A DNA stretch of 64,000 bases, taken from positions 73,397-137,396 of the forward strand of contig JBEKSY010000005.1 of the NCBI GenBank assembly GCA_049516595.1. Reading direction: 5' to 3'. Positions 16,063-24,170 of the stretch are shown one piece after another (within the stretch, counting starts at the first letter, position 1; the number at the start of each line of letters is the position of its first letter). Made by a program: the position numbers and the translations under genes. Below the pieces are notes generated by a model. The model searched no databases and was not told where the DNA came from. It was given only the letters and a program-made list of their open reading frames with translations. The stretch comes from JBEKHT01 sp049516595. Lineage in GTDB: Bacteria > Chloroflexota > Anaerolineae > Anaerolineales > RBG-16-64-43.

Positions 16063-17994
16063 ATGGTTGAGTCTCTCCTGACTGTCTTGGCCATCCTCAA
16101 TAAGGTCTTGGTTGCGGGAATCGCCATCACGGCGTTTTCCCTCTTGCTCTACGCGTTGACCTTCAACCCGCGAGACCGAGTCGCGCGCGCCTTCGCTGTA
16201 ATCCTCTCCTGTGTCACCGTCATCACCGTTGCAGATGTGTTGGCCTCCACCGCGGGCAACTTGGGGGAGACCAGCATGTGGCTGCATTTCCAGTGGATTG
16301 GTACAGCGCTCCTCCCGGCTGCGTACCTCCATTTCTCCGATGCACTTCTGGCTGCGGCAGGTCGTCCGTCGCGGGGTCGGCGGCGCTTCGCCGTGCAGGC
16401 GATGTATTTCGCCAGCGCTATTCTCATCTATGAGGCGACCCTCACCGAAAACCTCGTGAGGCGGGTGGCGGTGAGCGCGGGGGCGCCCTATTTGCAGGCG
16501 GGTGCCTATTTCTGGATCGTTCTGATCTACTTCACTCTCCTCCTGGGATGGACAGCGGTCAACCTCGTACGCGCCTATCGGCGGTTGCAGACTTCCACCA
16601 GCCGCAGACGGATGACTTATCTCCTGGTCGCCTCGGCCGCACCGGCCATGGCCGCCTTCCCGTTCTTGCTCTTCCTAGGAGGCGGGGCCAATCTTCATCC
16701 TCTCTTGTTTTGGGCCATCCGGCTGGTCACGAACGCGCTCGTTGCCGCGTTGCTGGTCATGATGGCCTACGCGACCGCGTACTTCGGGGTCGCCTATTCC
16801 GATCGCGTGGTCAAAGGCCGCATTTTCCAATGGCTCTTGCGAGGGCCGGTGGTTGCGGTCGCAATTCTTGCGGTCACGGTTCTCCTGGGAGAACTCGTGC
16901 GCTCAATCGGGATTCCGAACAGCCGCACGGTCCCCTTGGCCATGGTCGCCACTCTCCTGATGCTGCAATTCGCGATCACCTTGTTCCGTGAGCCTCTGGA
17001 GCGTCGGCTGTTCTATGGATCCGCCGCCGATCGGGGAGATCTGCGGCGCCTTCAGATGCTGGAAGAGCGCCTTCTCACTCATTCGGACATGCAGCAGTTC
17101 TTGGAGACCTTGTTGGCCGGGGTGTGCGACCTTCTCAGCGTCCCTGCGGCCTTTGTAATCGAACTGGACCCGGACGGGAAGGCTGCCTACCGGGTGGGCG
17201 TGGGCCCCGAGGATCTCCTGCCGATCCAGACCGGTTCCTCCTCGCTGCCTCGACCCGAGGAGATTGTTCTCGTGCCGGACGCGGGGGAGCTCTTCCGGTG
17301 GGGGGACTATTGGATTCTTCCATTGCACTCGCCGGGGGGCCAACAGATGCTTGGGATGCTCGGCATACGGCCTGGAGACGCTCGGGGCCCCCTGGCCGAT
17401 GAGGAGCTGGAGCGACTCGGACGTCTGGCTGAGCGGGCAGCCCAGGCGTTGGAGGATCGACGTTTGCAAGCTGAGGTGTTTGCCTCGGTGGATCGTCTCG
17501 TGCCCGAGGTGGACCGAATCCAGCGGCTGAGTGCGGCGGCACGGTACGGGCAGGCTACGTTGCTTGCGGCTCCCAACAACGGATTGCCTCCCGGGGTAGA
17601 TCTCCTCCAATGGGTCCGTGATGCGCTGACCCACTACTGGGGGGGGCCGAAACTCACCCAAAGCCCGTTGCTGCAACTACGCGTGGTCCAGGAACAGAGC
17701 CAATCCCGCAACGGCAACGAGGTCAACGCGTTGCGGGCCGTGCTCAAGGAGGCCATCGAACGGGTCCGGCCGGAGGGAGAGCGGCGCTTCACCACCGAAT
17801 GGTTGCTCTACAATATCCTGGAGATGAAGTTCCTCGAAGGCCGCCGAGTGCGGGACATCGCCACGCACCTGGCGGTTTCGGAGGCCGACCTCTACCGCAA
17901 GCAGCGCGTGGCTTTGGAGGAGGTGTCGAGGGTCATTGCGGACATGGAACGGCAGTCGACCGATAGGGCAACGGACTATGAGGTGGTTGGCTGA
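16063..17994 (+). CDS. 7TM-GAF membrane regulator with C-terminal HTH
   Basis: A 643-residue protein. The first ~300 residues contain at least seven to eight hydrophobic helices, like the N-terminal 7TM region of some sensor kinases. A GAF-like domain follows (about 335-465: LEERLLTHSDMQQFLETLLAGVCDLLSVPAAFVIEL onward, then a short coiled segment). The C-terminus (about 580-620) has a helix-turn-helix look: GRRVRDIATHLAVSEADLYRKQRVAL. No HisKA, HATPase, GGDEF or EAL motif is seen, so it is not an obvious kinase. I infer a membrane-bound one-component sensor, perhaps a transcription regulator. The signal is unknown. Confidence 0.7.
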   Translation: MVESLLTVLAILNKVLVAGIAITAFSLLLYALTFNPRDRVARAFAVILSCVTVITVADVLASTAGNLGETSMWLHFQWIGTALLPAAYLHFSDALLAAAGRPSRGRRRFAVQAMYFASAILIYEATLTENLVRRVAVSAGAPYLQAGAYFWIVLIYFTLLLGWTAVNLVRAYRRLQTSTSRRRMTYLLVASAAPAMAAFPFLLFLGGGANLHPLLFWAIRLVTNALVAALLVMMAYATAYFGVAYSDRVVKGRIFQWLLRGPVVAVAILAVTVLLGELVRSIGIPNSRTVPLAMVATLLMLQFAITLFREPLERRLFYGSAADRGDLRRLQMLEERLLTHSDMQQFLETLLAGVCDLLSVPAAFVIELDPDGKAAYRVGVGPEDLLPIQTGSSSLPRPEEIVLVPDAGELFRWGDYWILPLHSPGGQQMLGMLGIRPGDARGPLADEELERLGRLAERAAQALEDRRLQAEVFASVDRLVPEVDRIQRLSAAARYGQATLLAAPNNGLPPGVDLLQWVRDALTHYWGGPKLTQSPLLQLRVVQEQSQSRNGNEVNALRAVLKEAIERVRPEGERRFTTEWLLYNILEMKFLEGRRVRDIATHLAVSEADLYRKQRVALEEVSRVIADMERQSTDRATDYEVVG

Positions 17995-18062
17995 GCCATG
18001 CCCTCGCGATTGGATCGCCTGAATCAGTGAACTTGCGTGTCGTGAGAAGCGAGGATGCGAAT

Positions 18063-19061
18063 ATGAACCCGGACAGGGGAACGGAAGACTCGGATCGTCT
18101 CACATTCTGGGAGACCGGAGGTTCGCAGCCCATGGATGAGGCCTGGTGGACTTCCGTCTTGCAGGAGGAGCAACGCGGCAAGGTGACCGGTCGGCCAAGA
18201 ACGGGGCCGGTCTCGGAAAAAAGTGGCCTGACGGCAGCGGATTGGCAGCGGGCTCGCGGTCTGTTTGAAAAGGATGAGGTGATCTGCATGACCGTGGTTG
18301 GGTGCAACCGGGGCGGCCTGCTGGTGGAGGCCGACGGAATGCGTGGGTTCGTGCCCGCCTCGCACCTGGTCAGTCTGCCCATTCAAGTTTCGGAGGAGGA
18401 GAGGCAAGAGTTGATGCGCAAGCGCCTGGGTGACACACTCTCTCTAAAGATCATCGAGTTCGATCCCGAGCGCGGACGGATCGTTTTCTCGGAGCGCGCG
18501 GCCAAGGCCGGTCCGGGATGCCGGGCCCAATTGCTGGCCTCCCTGCAGCCTGGAGAACGGCGCTTTGGAGAGGTCACCAACATCACCAACTTCGGGGTGT
18601 TCGTTGACCTCGGAGGAATGGAGGGTCTGGTACACGTCTCGGAGATCTCTTGGGGCCGGGTCCTGCGCCCAGAAGATCATGTGCACTGCGGCCAAGAGGT
18701 CGAGGTGGAGATCCTGAGTGTTGATCGCGACCAAGGCCGAGTGGCGCTGAGCCTGAAGCGAATGCAGCCCGATCCCTGGGCCACTGTGGCCGAACGCTTT
18801 GAAGTGGGGCAACGAGTTCCCTGTCGAGTCACTCGCATCACCAGCTTCGGGGCGTTCGCCACGCTAGAAGAGGGGGTAGAAGGCCTGATCCACGTCTCCG
18901 AGCTGGGCCGAGGGTCGGTTGAGGATCCCCGTTCCATCGTGCGCGAGGGAGATCGCCTGGTCGCGCGCATCCTCTCCTTGGATTGTGGATCGCGCAAAAT
19001 GGCACTCAGCCTGCGTGACGCCGACGGCGGCTCAACAGACCAGGTGACAGTCCTGGAATGA
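18063..19061 (+). CDS. Protein with three S1 RNA-binding domains
   Basis: A 332-residue relative of ribosomal protein S1. Three S1 OB-fold repeats are visible (about residues 75-150, 168-238 and 255-325). The last two carry the standard FGVFVDLGGMEGLVHVSEIS and FGAFATLEEGVEGLIHVSEL cores. The first is divergent (GLLVEADGMRGFVPASHLV). Shorter than the usual four- to six-domain S1. I chose ATG 18063 because GAGGA lies 7 bases upstream; GTG 18027 is possible. Its stop overlaps the ftsK start (ATGA), so the two are coupled. It may be the organism's S1 or a paralogue. Confidence 0.88.
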   Translation: MNPDRGTEDSDRLTFWETGGSQPMDEAWWTSVLQEEQRGKVTGRPRTGPVSEKSGLTAADWQRARGLFEKDEVICMTVVGCNRGGLLVEADGMRGFVPASHLVSLPIQVSEEERQELMRKRLGDTLSLKIIEFDPERGRIVFSERAAKAGPGCRAQLLASLQPGERRFGEVTNITNFGVFVDLGGMEGLVHVSEISWGRVLRPEDHVHCGQEVEVEILSVDRDQGRVALSLKRMQPDPWATVAERFEVGQRVPCRVTRITSFGAFATLEEGVEGLIHVSELGRGSVEDPRSIVREGDRLVARILSLDCGSRKMALSLRDADGGSTDQVTVLE

Positions 19062-21373
19062 CGGCGGGCCCTCTGCTTCCAGCAGGGCCGAAAGGCCAAT
19101 CCGGTACCTCCCCTGGCGGTCGGGACCCGTTGCCGGGTGGCGCGCGGCACGAGATCTCCCCTTACCCCTATCTCGAAGATCTGACGGCAATCGGGCTGGC
19201 CTTGCTGTCCCTGCTCTGCACGCTGTCTCTTCTTGGCGTCGGGCGTGGCACGGTGTTGACCGTGATGCGGGGAGGGCTTTTTCTTTGGATGGGATGGGGG
19301 GCGTGGCTGATCCCGATCGCATGCGCCTGGGCCGCGAGGCTGCTCGTCCTTAAGAGAGTGCAGCCCGCGGTGCGTTTCGAGTGGACAAAGGTGATCGCCC
19401 TCGAGCTTGCCTCCCTGGCATTGCTGGGGGTCTTAACTTTGATCGCAGGGAAGGAGGCCACGCTTACCGGGGAAGGTCGAGGAGGCGGAATCCTGGGCTG
19501 GGGGTTGTTGGAGATTCTCGGCGTCGTGATGGGTCCAACATGGCAGGCCATCCTTCTGGTGGTCGCTACCCTGGCGCTCTCCGCCTATGGCTTGTCCCTC
19601 TCCCTGGAACGGCTGGAGGCTTGGACGAGAAGGGTCTCTCGCAGGGGGGAAGTGGCTGGCCTCTCGCAGATCGCAGGATCAAGCGAGACCCCTGGGGACA
19701 ACGCCCGGCAGCCCCCAACGGAAGGCCGCGAGGCGACTCTTCCTGAGCCCAGTGCGCCCCTTCCCTCGACCAGCCAGCCCGTGCCTAAGGAGTTCCGCAA
19801 AGCCCTGAAGGCCAAGGCTCCCCCTTCGACCAAGCCCGTTCGGCAGAAGCGAGATCGGCGCCTGCCTCCCCTCGACGTCTTTGAGGGGGGCGAAGTCGAA
19901 TCCCCCGGAATCCGGGAAGTGAACCAGACGGCAGGGATAATTGAGAAGACCCTGGCCGACTTCGGGATTCCGGCCAAAGTGGTCGGCTATCGGACGGGTC
20001 CGACGGTGACCCAGTTTGCCGTGGAACCCGGATTCCTCGAGAAGCCTTCCCCGGACGGCGCGCTCAGACGCTCCAAGGTCCGTGTGTCACAGATCTCGGC
20101 TCTGGCCGATGACCTTGCCCTCGCCCTGGCTGCTCCCACCTTGCGCATTGAGGCTCCTGTTCCCGGCCAATCCTATGTCGGGATAGAGGTCCCGCACCGG
20201 AGATCGTCGCTGGTCCGGTTGCGGCCGGTCATGGAATCCCCGGCCTTTCAAAAGAAACACTCTCCGCTGATGCTGGCGCTGGGCGTGGATGTGGCGGGTC
20301 AGTCGGTGGCGGCGGACTTGGCGGCCATGCCCCATCTTCTCATCGCCGGGACGACCGGGTCCGGGAAGTCGGTCTGCATCACGGCCATGACCGCCTGCCT
20401 CGTGGCGAACAACACGCCCGAAGACTTGCGTCTGGTCCTGATCGACCCCAAGATGGTCGAGCTCGTGCGCTTCAACGGCCTGCCCCATCTGCTCGGCGAG
20501 GTGGAGACCGACCTGAGACGCATTCTGGCCGTTCTTCGTTGGCTCACCCGCGAAATGGATCGTCGCTATCGACTTCTGGAGTCGCTCGGCGCTCGCCACC
20601 TAGAGGACTACAACCGCAAGGTCGGGATTCGCACAGAGGGCGAGCGATTGCCTCGCATTGTCGTCCTGCTCGACGAACTTGCAGACCTCATGATGATGGC
20701 CCCCGATGAGACCGAACGAACGGTGATCCGTCTAGCTCAAATGTCGCGGGCCACCGGCATTCATCTCGTCCTGGCCACACAGCGTCCCTCCACGGATGTC
20801 GTCACCGGACTGATCAAAGCGAATTTCCCGGCGCGAATCTCATTTGCGGTGGCCTCCTCGGTTGATTCTCGAGTGATCTTGGATAGCCCGGGTGCGGAAA
20901 GCCTCTTGGGGCGTGGCGACATGCTCTTCCTGTCCCCCGAATCCGGGAGCGCGCGTCGGCTTCAGGGGTGCTTTGTAAGCGACAGCGAGATCCGCAGGCT
21001 CATTGAGTTCTGGCAGTCTCAAAGGGAGGAGCCAACCCGGGAAAGTGAGCGGGCTGGGCCTCCGGAGGAAAGGCCCGCCGAGGCCTCAGCCGCAGGGCCT
21101 CCTTGGGAGAACATGATCCACGAGGGTGGAGAGCAAGAGGGCAAAGACGAGGCAGAATTCGAACAGGCGGTAGCACTCGTCCGCCAATATGGGCGGGCCA
21201 GTGCCTCCCTCCTCCAGCGGAAGATGCGCATCGGCTACCCCAGGGCGGCGCGGATCATGGACGAGCTGTATGAGCGCGGAATCATCGGGAGGGAACAGAC
21301 CGGAGGAAAAACCCGCGAGGTCCTAGTGTCGCGTGAGCCCCAGGTGGGAGGCGAGGAAGAAGGGGAAGGGTAG
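19058..21373 (+). CDS. ftsK: DNA translocase FtsK/SpoIIIE
   Basis: A membrane-anchored ATPase that pumps chromosomal DNA through the division septum. 771 residues: four N-terminal helices (about 40-190), a short Pro-rich linker, alpha/beta motor domains with Walker A AGTTGSGKSV (about residue 430), Walker B VVLLDELADLMMM and TQRPSTDVVTG, then an acidic linker and a C-terminal gamma winged helix (about 705-765, YGRASASLLQRKMRIGYPRAARIMDELYERGIIG). The gamma domain normally reads polar DNA motifs. The start overlaps the S1 gene by 4 bases. Confidence 0.96.
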   Translation: MTAGPLLPAGPKGQSGTSPGGRDPLPGGARHEISPYPYLEDLTAIGLALLSLLCTLSLLGVGRGTVLTVMRGGLFLWMGWGAWLIPIACAWAARLLVLKRVQPAVRFEWTKVIALELASLALLGVLTLIAGKEATLTGEGRGGGILGWGLLEILGVVMGPTWQAILLVVATLALSAYGLSLSLERLEAWTRRVSRRGEVAGLSQIAGSSETPGDNARQPPTEGREATLPEPSAPLPSTSQPVPKEFRKALKAKAPPSTKPVRQKRDRRLPPLDVFEGGEVESPGIREVNQTAGIIEKTLADFGIPAKVVGYRTGPTVTQFAVEPGFLEKPSPDGALRRSKVRVSQISALADDLALALAAPTLRIEAPVPGQSYVGIEVPHRRSSLVRLRPVMESPAFQKKHSPLMLALGVDVAGQSVAADLAAMPHLLIAGTTGSGKSVCITAMTACLVANNTPEDLRLVLIDPKMVELVRFNGLPHLLGEVETDLRRILAVLRWLTREMDRRYRLLESLGARHLEDYNRKVGIRTEGERLPRIVVLLDELADLMMMAPDETERTVIRLAQMSRATGIHLVLATQRPSTDVVTGLIKANFPARISFAVASSVDSRVILDSPGAESLLGRGDMLFLSPESGSARRLQGCFVSDSEIRRLIEFWQSQREEPTRESERAGPPEERPAEASAAGPPWENMIHEGGEQEGKDEAEFEQAVALVRQYGRASASLLQRKMRIGYPRAARIMDELYERGIIGREQTGGKTREVLVSREPQVGGEEEGEG

Positions 21374-21595
21374 AGAATAGCGGCGGAAGATCCGCCAACC
21401 CTTCCGCCCTGAGGGGTTGGGATTAGAATTCGGGGTGCTCGTCGGGAGGCACCGCTTGGGCGAGCCTGGCGGACCGACGGGGAGCTTGCGGATCGCGCGC
21501 TCCCAAGGAGAGGCAATCCACCGCTGAAGCGCATCTCGAGCTGGCGTTTTCGTCCAAGCTATCGTTCCCCCTTTCTTCTGGAACGTGGAGCATTC

Positions 21596-22222
21596 ATGGA
21601 CCCGGAAAGCGCACGTCTCACACGACCGCGATCTTTGTCCCAATGGATGCGTGCCCGCTTCAAGACGGTCCTTGATCCGATCGCGGGTTTCTTCAACCGA
21701 TTGGGGCTGGCGCCGAACACCATCACGCTGTTCGGTCTGGCCGGCAATGCCTTGGCCTCGGTGTTGCTGGCCATGGGCGAAACGCGTCTGGGGGGATTGG
21801 TCGTTCTCGTCATGGGTCCGATCGATGCCCTGGACGGGGCCATGGCGCGACTTCGAGGTGAGCCCACAAATTTCGGAGCCTTCGTGGACTCCGTGACCGA
21901 CCGCTGGTCGGAGTTGCTCATCTTGGGAGGCGTGCTCACCCGCTTCGCCCTGGAGCAAAACCCCCTTGGTGTGATCTTGAGTTTCGCGGCGGCAGTGGGC
22001 TCGGTGATGGTGTCCTACTCAAAGGCAAGAGCCGAGGCGCTCAAGTTTGAGTGCGATATTGGCCTGCTGACCCGCCTGGAACGCTACTTGGTCCTCAGCC
22101 CAGCCCTGATTCTGAATGTGCCGCTTGTTGGAGTTGGGATCATCGCCATCTTCGCCAATATTACAGCCATGCAGCGGATTCTCTTCGTCCGGGCCCAGGC
22201 GCGGCGGGTGCGTCGGGAATAG
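21596..22222 (+). CDS. CDP-alcohol phosphatidyltransferase
   Basis: A 208-residue membrane enzyme that joins CDP-diacylglycerol to an alcohol in phospholipid synthesis. The complete family motif D-x2-DG-x2-AR-x8-G-x3-D-x3-D is visible as DALDGAMARLRGEPTNFGAF followed by VDSVTD (about residues 82-107). Five or so helices are predicted. The alcohol (glycerol phosphate, inositol phosphate or other) cannot be decided; length and N-terminal basic segment fit both PgsA and PI-phosphate synthase types. The 220-base gap before it holds a 7-bp hairpin (21395-21420) and a possible TAGAAT -10 box at 21424. Confidence 0.88.
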   Translation: MDPESARLTRPRSLSQWMRARFKTVLDPIAGFFNRLGLAPNTITLFGLAGNALASVLLAMGETRLGGLVVLVMGPIDALDGAMARLRGEPTNFGAFVDSVTDRWSELLILGGVLTRFALEQNPLGVILSFAAAVGSVMVSYSKARAEALKFECDIGLLTRLERYLVLSPALILNVPLVGVGIIAIFANITAMQRILFVRAQARRVRRE

Positions 22223-22261
22223 AAGCTCGCCCAGGCCAACGGAAGGGGAGGGAGAACTTTC

Positions 22262-23125
22262 ATGTCGGTTGATGCCTACGGAATCCATCTGGGGATACTC
22301 TACATTCGCTTCTACGGCCTCATCCTGATGGCGGGCGCAATCGCGGCCGCCTTTCTGGCTGAGCGCCAAGCCCGGAAACTTGGCCTGGACAGCGAGCGGG
22401 TCTGGGACATGCTGATCTGGGTCCTAATTGCCGGCGTAATTGGTGCTCGTCTCTGGCATATCCTGACTCCTCCTCAGAGCATGATCGAGAACCACATTAC
22501 GGCCGGGTACTACCTCACCCATCCTCTGGATGCCCTGGCCATTTGGAGGGGTGGGCTAGGGATCCCCGGGGCGGTCGCCGGAGGCGTGCTTGCGATCTTC
22601 TGGTACACGAGGAGAAACAAGCTCAGTTTCGTATCTTGGCTCGACGTCACGGCACCCGCTCTGGCCCTCGGCCAAGCGATAGGCCGGTGGGGCAATTTCA
22701 TCAATCAGGAGTTGTATGGCAGTCCAACCAATCTACCGTGGGCGATCTACATTGCCCCGGAAAACCGCTTAACGGGCTTTCAACAGTACGCCTACTACCA
22801 TCCCCTGTTTCTATATGAATCTCTGTGGAACCTGCTCAACCTGGGGGTCCTTCTTTATCTGACGGAACGACAGCGTGGACGACTCCGCGCGGGGGACCTG
22901 TTCTTGGTTTATCTGATCATCTACCCGGTGGGCCGTTTCTTCTTGGAGTTCCTCCGGCTCGACCCCTCTCCTGTAGCGGGGATCGATATCAACCAAGCCC
23001 TCATGGCGGTCGTCGCTTTGGCGAGCGCCGGTCTGCTCCTGTGGCGGCATTGGACAGCCCGCTCCTCGCGGGGAGTTCCGGTGGGGGCCGCGTCCGCAGG
23101 ACCCGGCGGAGTCACGGAAGCATAA
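22262..23125 (+). CDS. lgt: Prolipoprotein diacylglyceryl transferase
   Basis: An inner-membrane enzyme that attaches diacylglycerol to the lipobox Cys of prolipoproteins. 287 residues, seven predicted helices. Signature GRWGNFINQELYG (about residues 141-153) with the catalytic Arg, and a second conserved Arg in YPVGRFFLEFLR (about 220). The segment corresponding to the E. coli HGG motif reads GGLGIPGA, so Pro replaces the His described as essential in E. coli; other phyla also vary here. Several predicted lipoproteins in the window would be its substrates. It lies 39 bases after the phosphatidyltransferase gene, whose pathway supplies the lipid donor. Confidence 0.95.
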   Translation: MSVDAYGIHLGILYIRFYGLILMAGAIAAAFLAERQARKLGLDSERVWDMLIWVLIAGVIGARLWHILTPPQSMIENHITAGYYLTHPLDALAIWRGGLGIPGAVAGGVLAIFWYTRRNKLSFVSWLDVTAPALALGQAIGRWGNFINQELYGSPTNLPWAIYIAPENRLTGFQQYAYYHPLFLYESLWNLLNLGVLLYLTERQRGRLRAGDLFLVYLIIYPVGRFFLEFLRLDPSPVAGIDINQALMAVVALASAGLLLWRHWTARSSRGVPVGAASAGPGGVTEA

Positions 23126-23216
23126 CGGGTCGCGAAGGTGAGGCAAAGGAGCCTCGGGTCGGCAGGATGGAGGGGGCGAAGATTTCCCTTTTCGGTCAGA
23201 GGGCGTGAGCCAAGCT

Positions 23217-24170
23217 ATGATTGAGGCCTGGGGTCTGAGTAAGTGGTTCGGCGACCGGTGCGGGGTTGATCGCCTGACCCTTCGCGTAGGGAGCGGAGAA
23301 CTCCTGGCGCTGCTCGGACCAAATGGAGCAGGGAAAACCACCACTGTCCGCATGTTGGCGGGGATCCTTCGTCCGACCGCCGGCGGAGCCCGGGTGGGGG
23401 GATTTGATCTCCTCGAAAACTCTCAGGCAGTGCGTGGGATCGTGGGGGTTCTCACCGAGCAGCACGGCCTCTACACGCGCATGCGTGCCGGAGAGTACTT
23501 GGACTTCTTTGGGGCTTTGTATGGTCTCTCGGCACAGGTTCGAAAGGAAAGGGCCGCGTGGCTGCTGGCCAAGCTTGCTCTCCAGGTCGATCAGGATCGC
23601 TGGCTGGCCGAATACTCCAAGGGCATGCGCCAACGGATCTCGCTGGTTCGTGCCCTTTTGCATGACCCCTCGGTTCTTCTGCTGGACGAACCTACCTCGG
23701 CGCTTGACCCCGAGTCTGCACATGTCGTGCGCTCCCTCCTGAGAGAGTTGCGACAGGAAGGTAAGGCGATCCTCACTTGTACTCACAACCTGATGGAGGC
23801 CGAGGAGCTGGCCGACCGCATCGCGATCCTCCGCAAAGGTTGCCTCATTGCCCAAGGGACGCCGGGCCAGCTGCGAGCCGGTCTGCGCGGGGTGCCTACG
23901 TTTGAGGTTCGTCTGTCCGGTCCCTGGGACGGGGTCAGTGGGGACCTTCCCGAGCGGATCGAGATCGTGGCGTCGGGCGAGACTTGGTTTCGCTATCAGG
24001 TAGCAGAGCCCCAGGAGATGAATCCGATCCTCGTGCGGCGTTTGGTCGGGCTGGGGGTTCCAATCCTTGAACTTCGGGAGGTCACCCCGAGCTTGGAAGA
24101 GGTCTACCTTCGCGCAGTGGCGGATGGCGAGAACCTCCCCGACCGCGAGCTGGAGGGGAGCAGATCATGA
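23217..24170 (+). CDS. ABC transporter ATP-binding protein
   Basis: A 317-residue ABC-2-type ATPase. Walker A GPNGAGKTTT (about residues 34-43), Q-loop near LTEQHGLY, signature YSKGMRQRIS, Walker B LLLDEPTSALD and H-loop CTHNLME are all intact. The C-terminal ~90 residues form the extra domain found in DrrA/CcmA/NatA-like exporters. ATG 23217 fits the usual N-terminus (MIEAWGLSKWFG); GTG 23205 is possible. The stop overlaps the permease start by 4 bases, so the two form one transporter. The substrate is unknown. Confidence 0.92.
   Translation: MIEAWGLSKWFGDRCGVDRLTLRVGSGELLALLGPNGAGKTTTVRMLAGILRPTAGGARVGGFDLLENSQAVRGIVGVLTEQHGLYTRMRAGEYLDFFGALYGLSAQVRKERAAWLLAKLALQVDQDRWLAEYSKGMRQRISLVRALLHDPSVLLLDEPTSALDPESAHVVRSLLRELRQEGKAILTCTHNLMEAEELADRIAILRKGCLIAQGTPGQLRAGLRGVPTFEVRLSGPWDGVSGDLPERIEIVASGETWFRYQVAEPQEMNPILVRRLVGLGVPILELREVTPSLEEVYLRAVADGENLPDRELEGSRS

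Noticed and set aside
16037..16081. A 14-codon upstream frame overlapping the start of the 7TM-GAF gene
   Set aside because: It could couple translation, but there is no ribosome binding site or other support.
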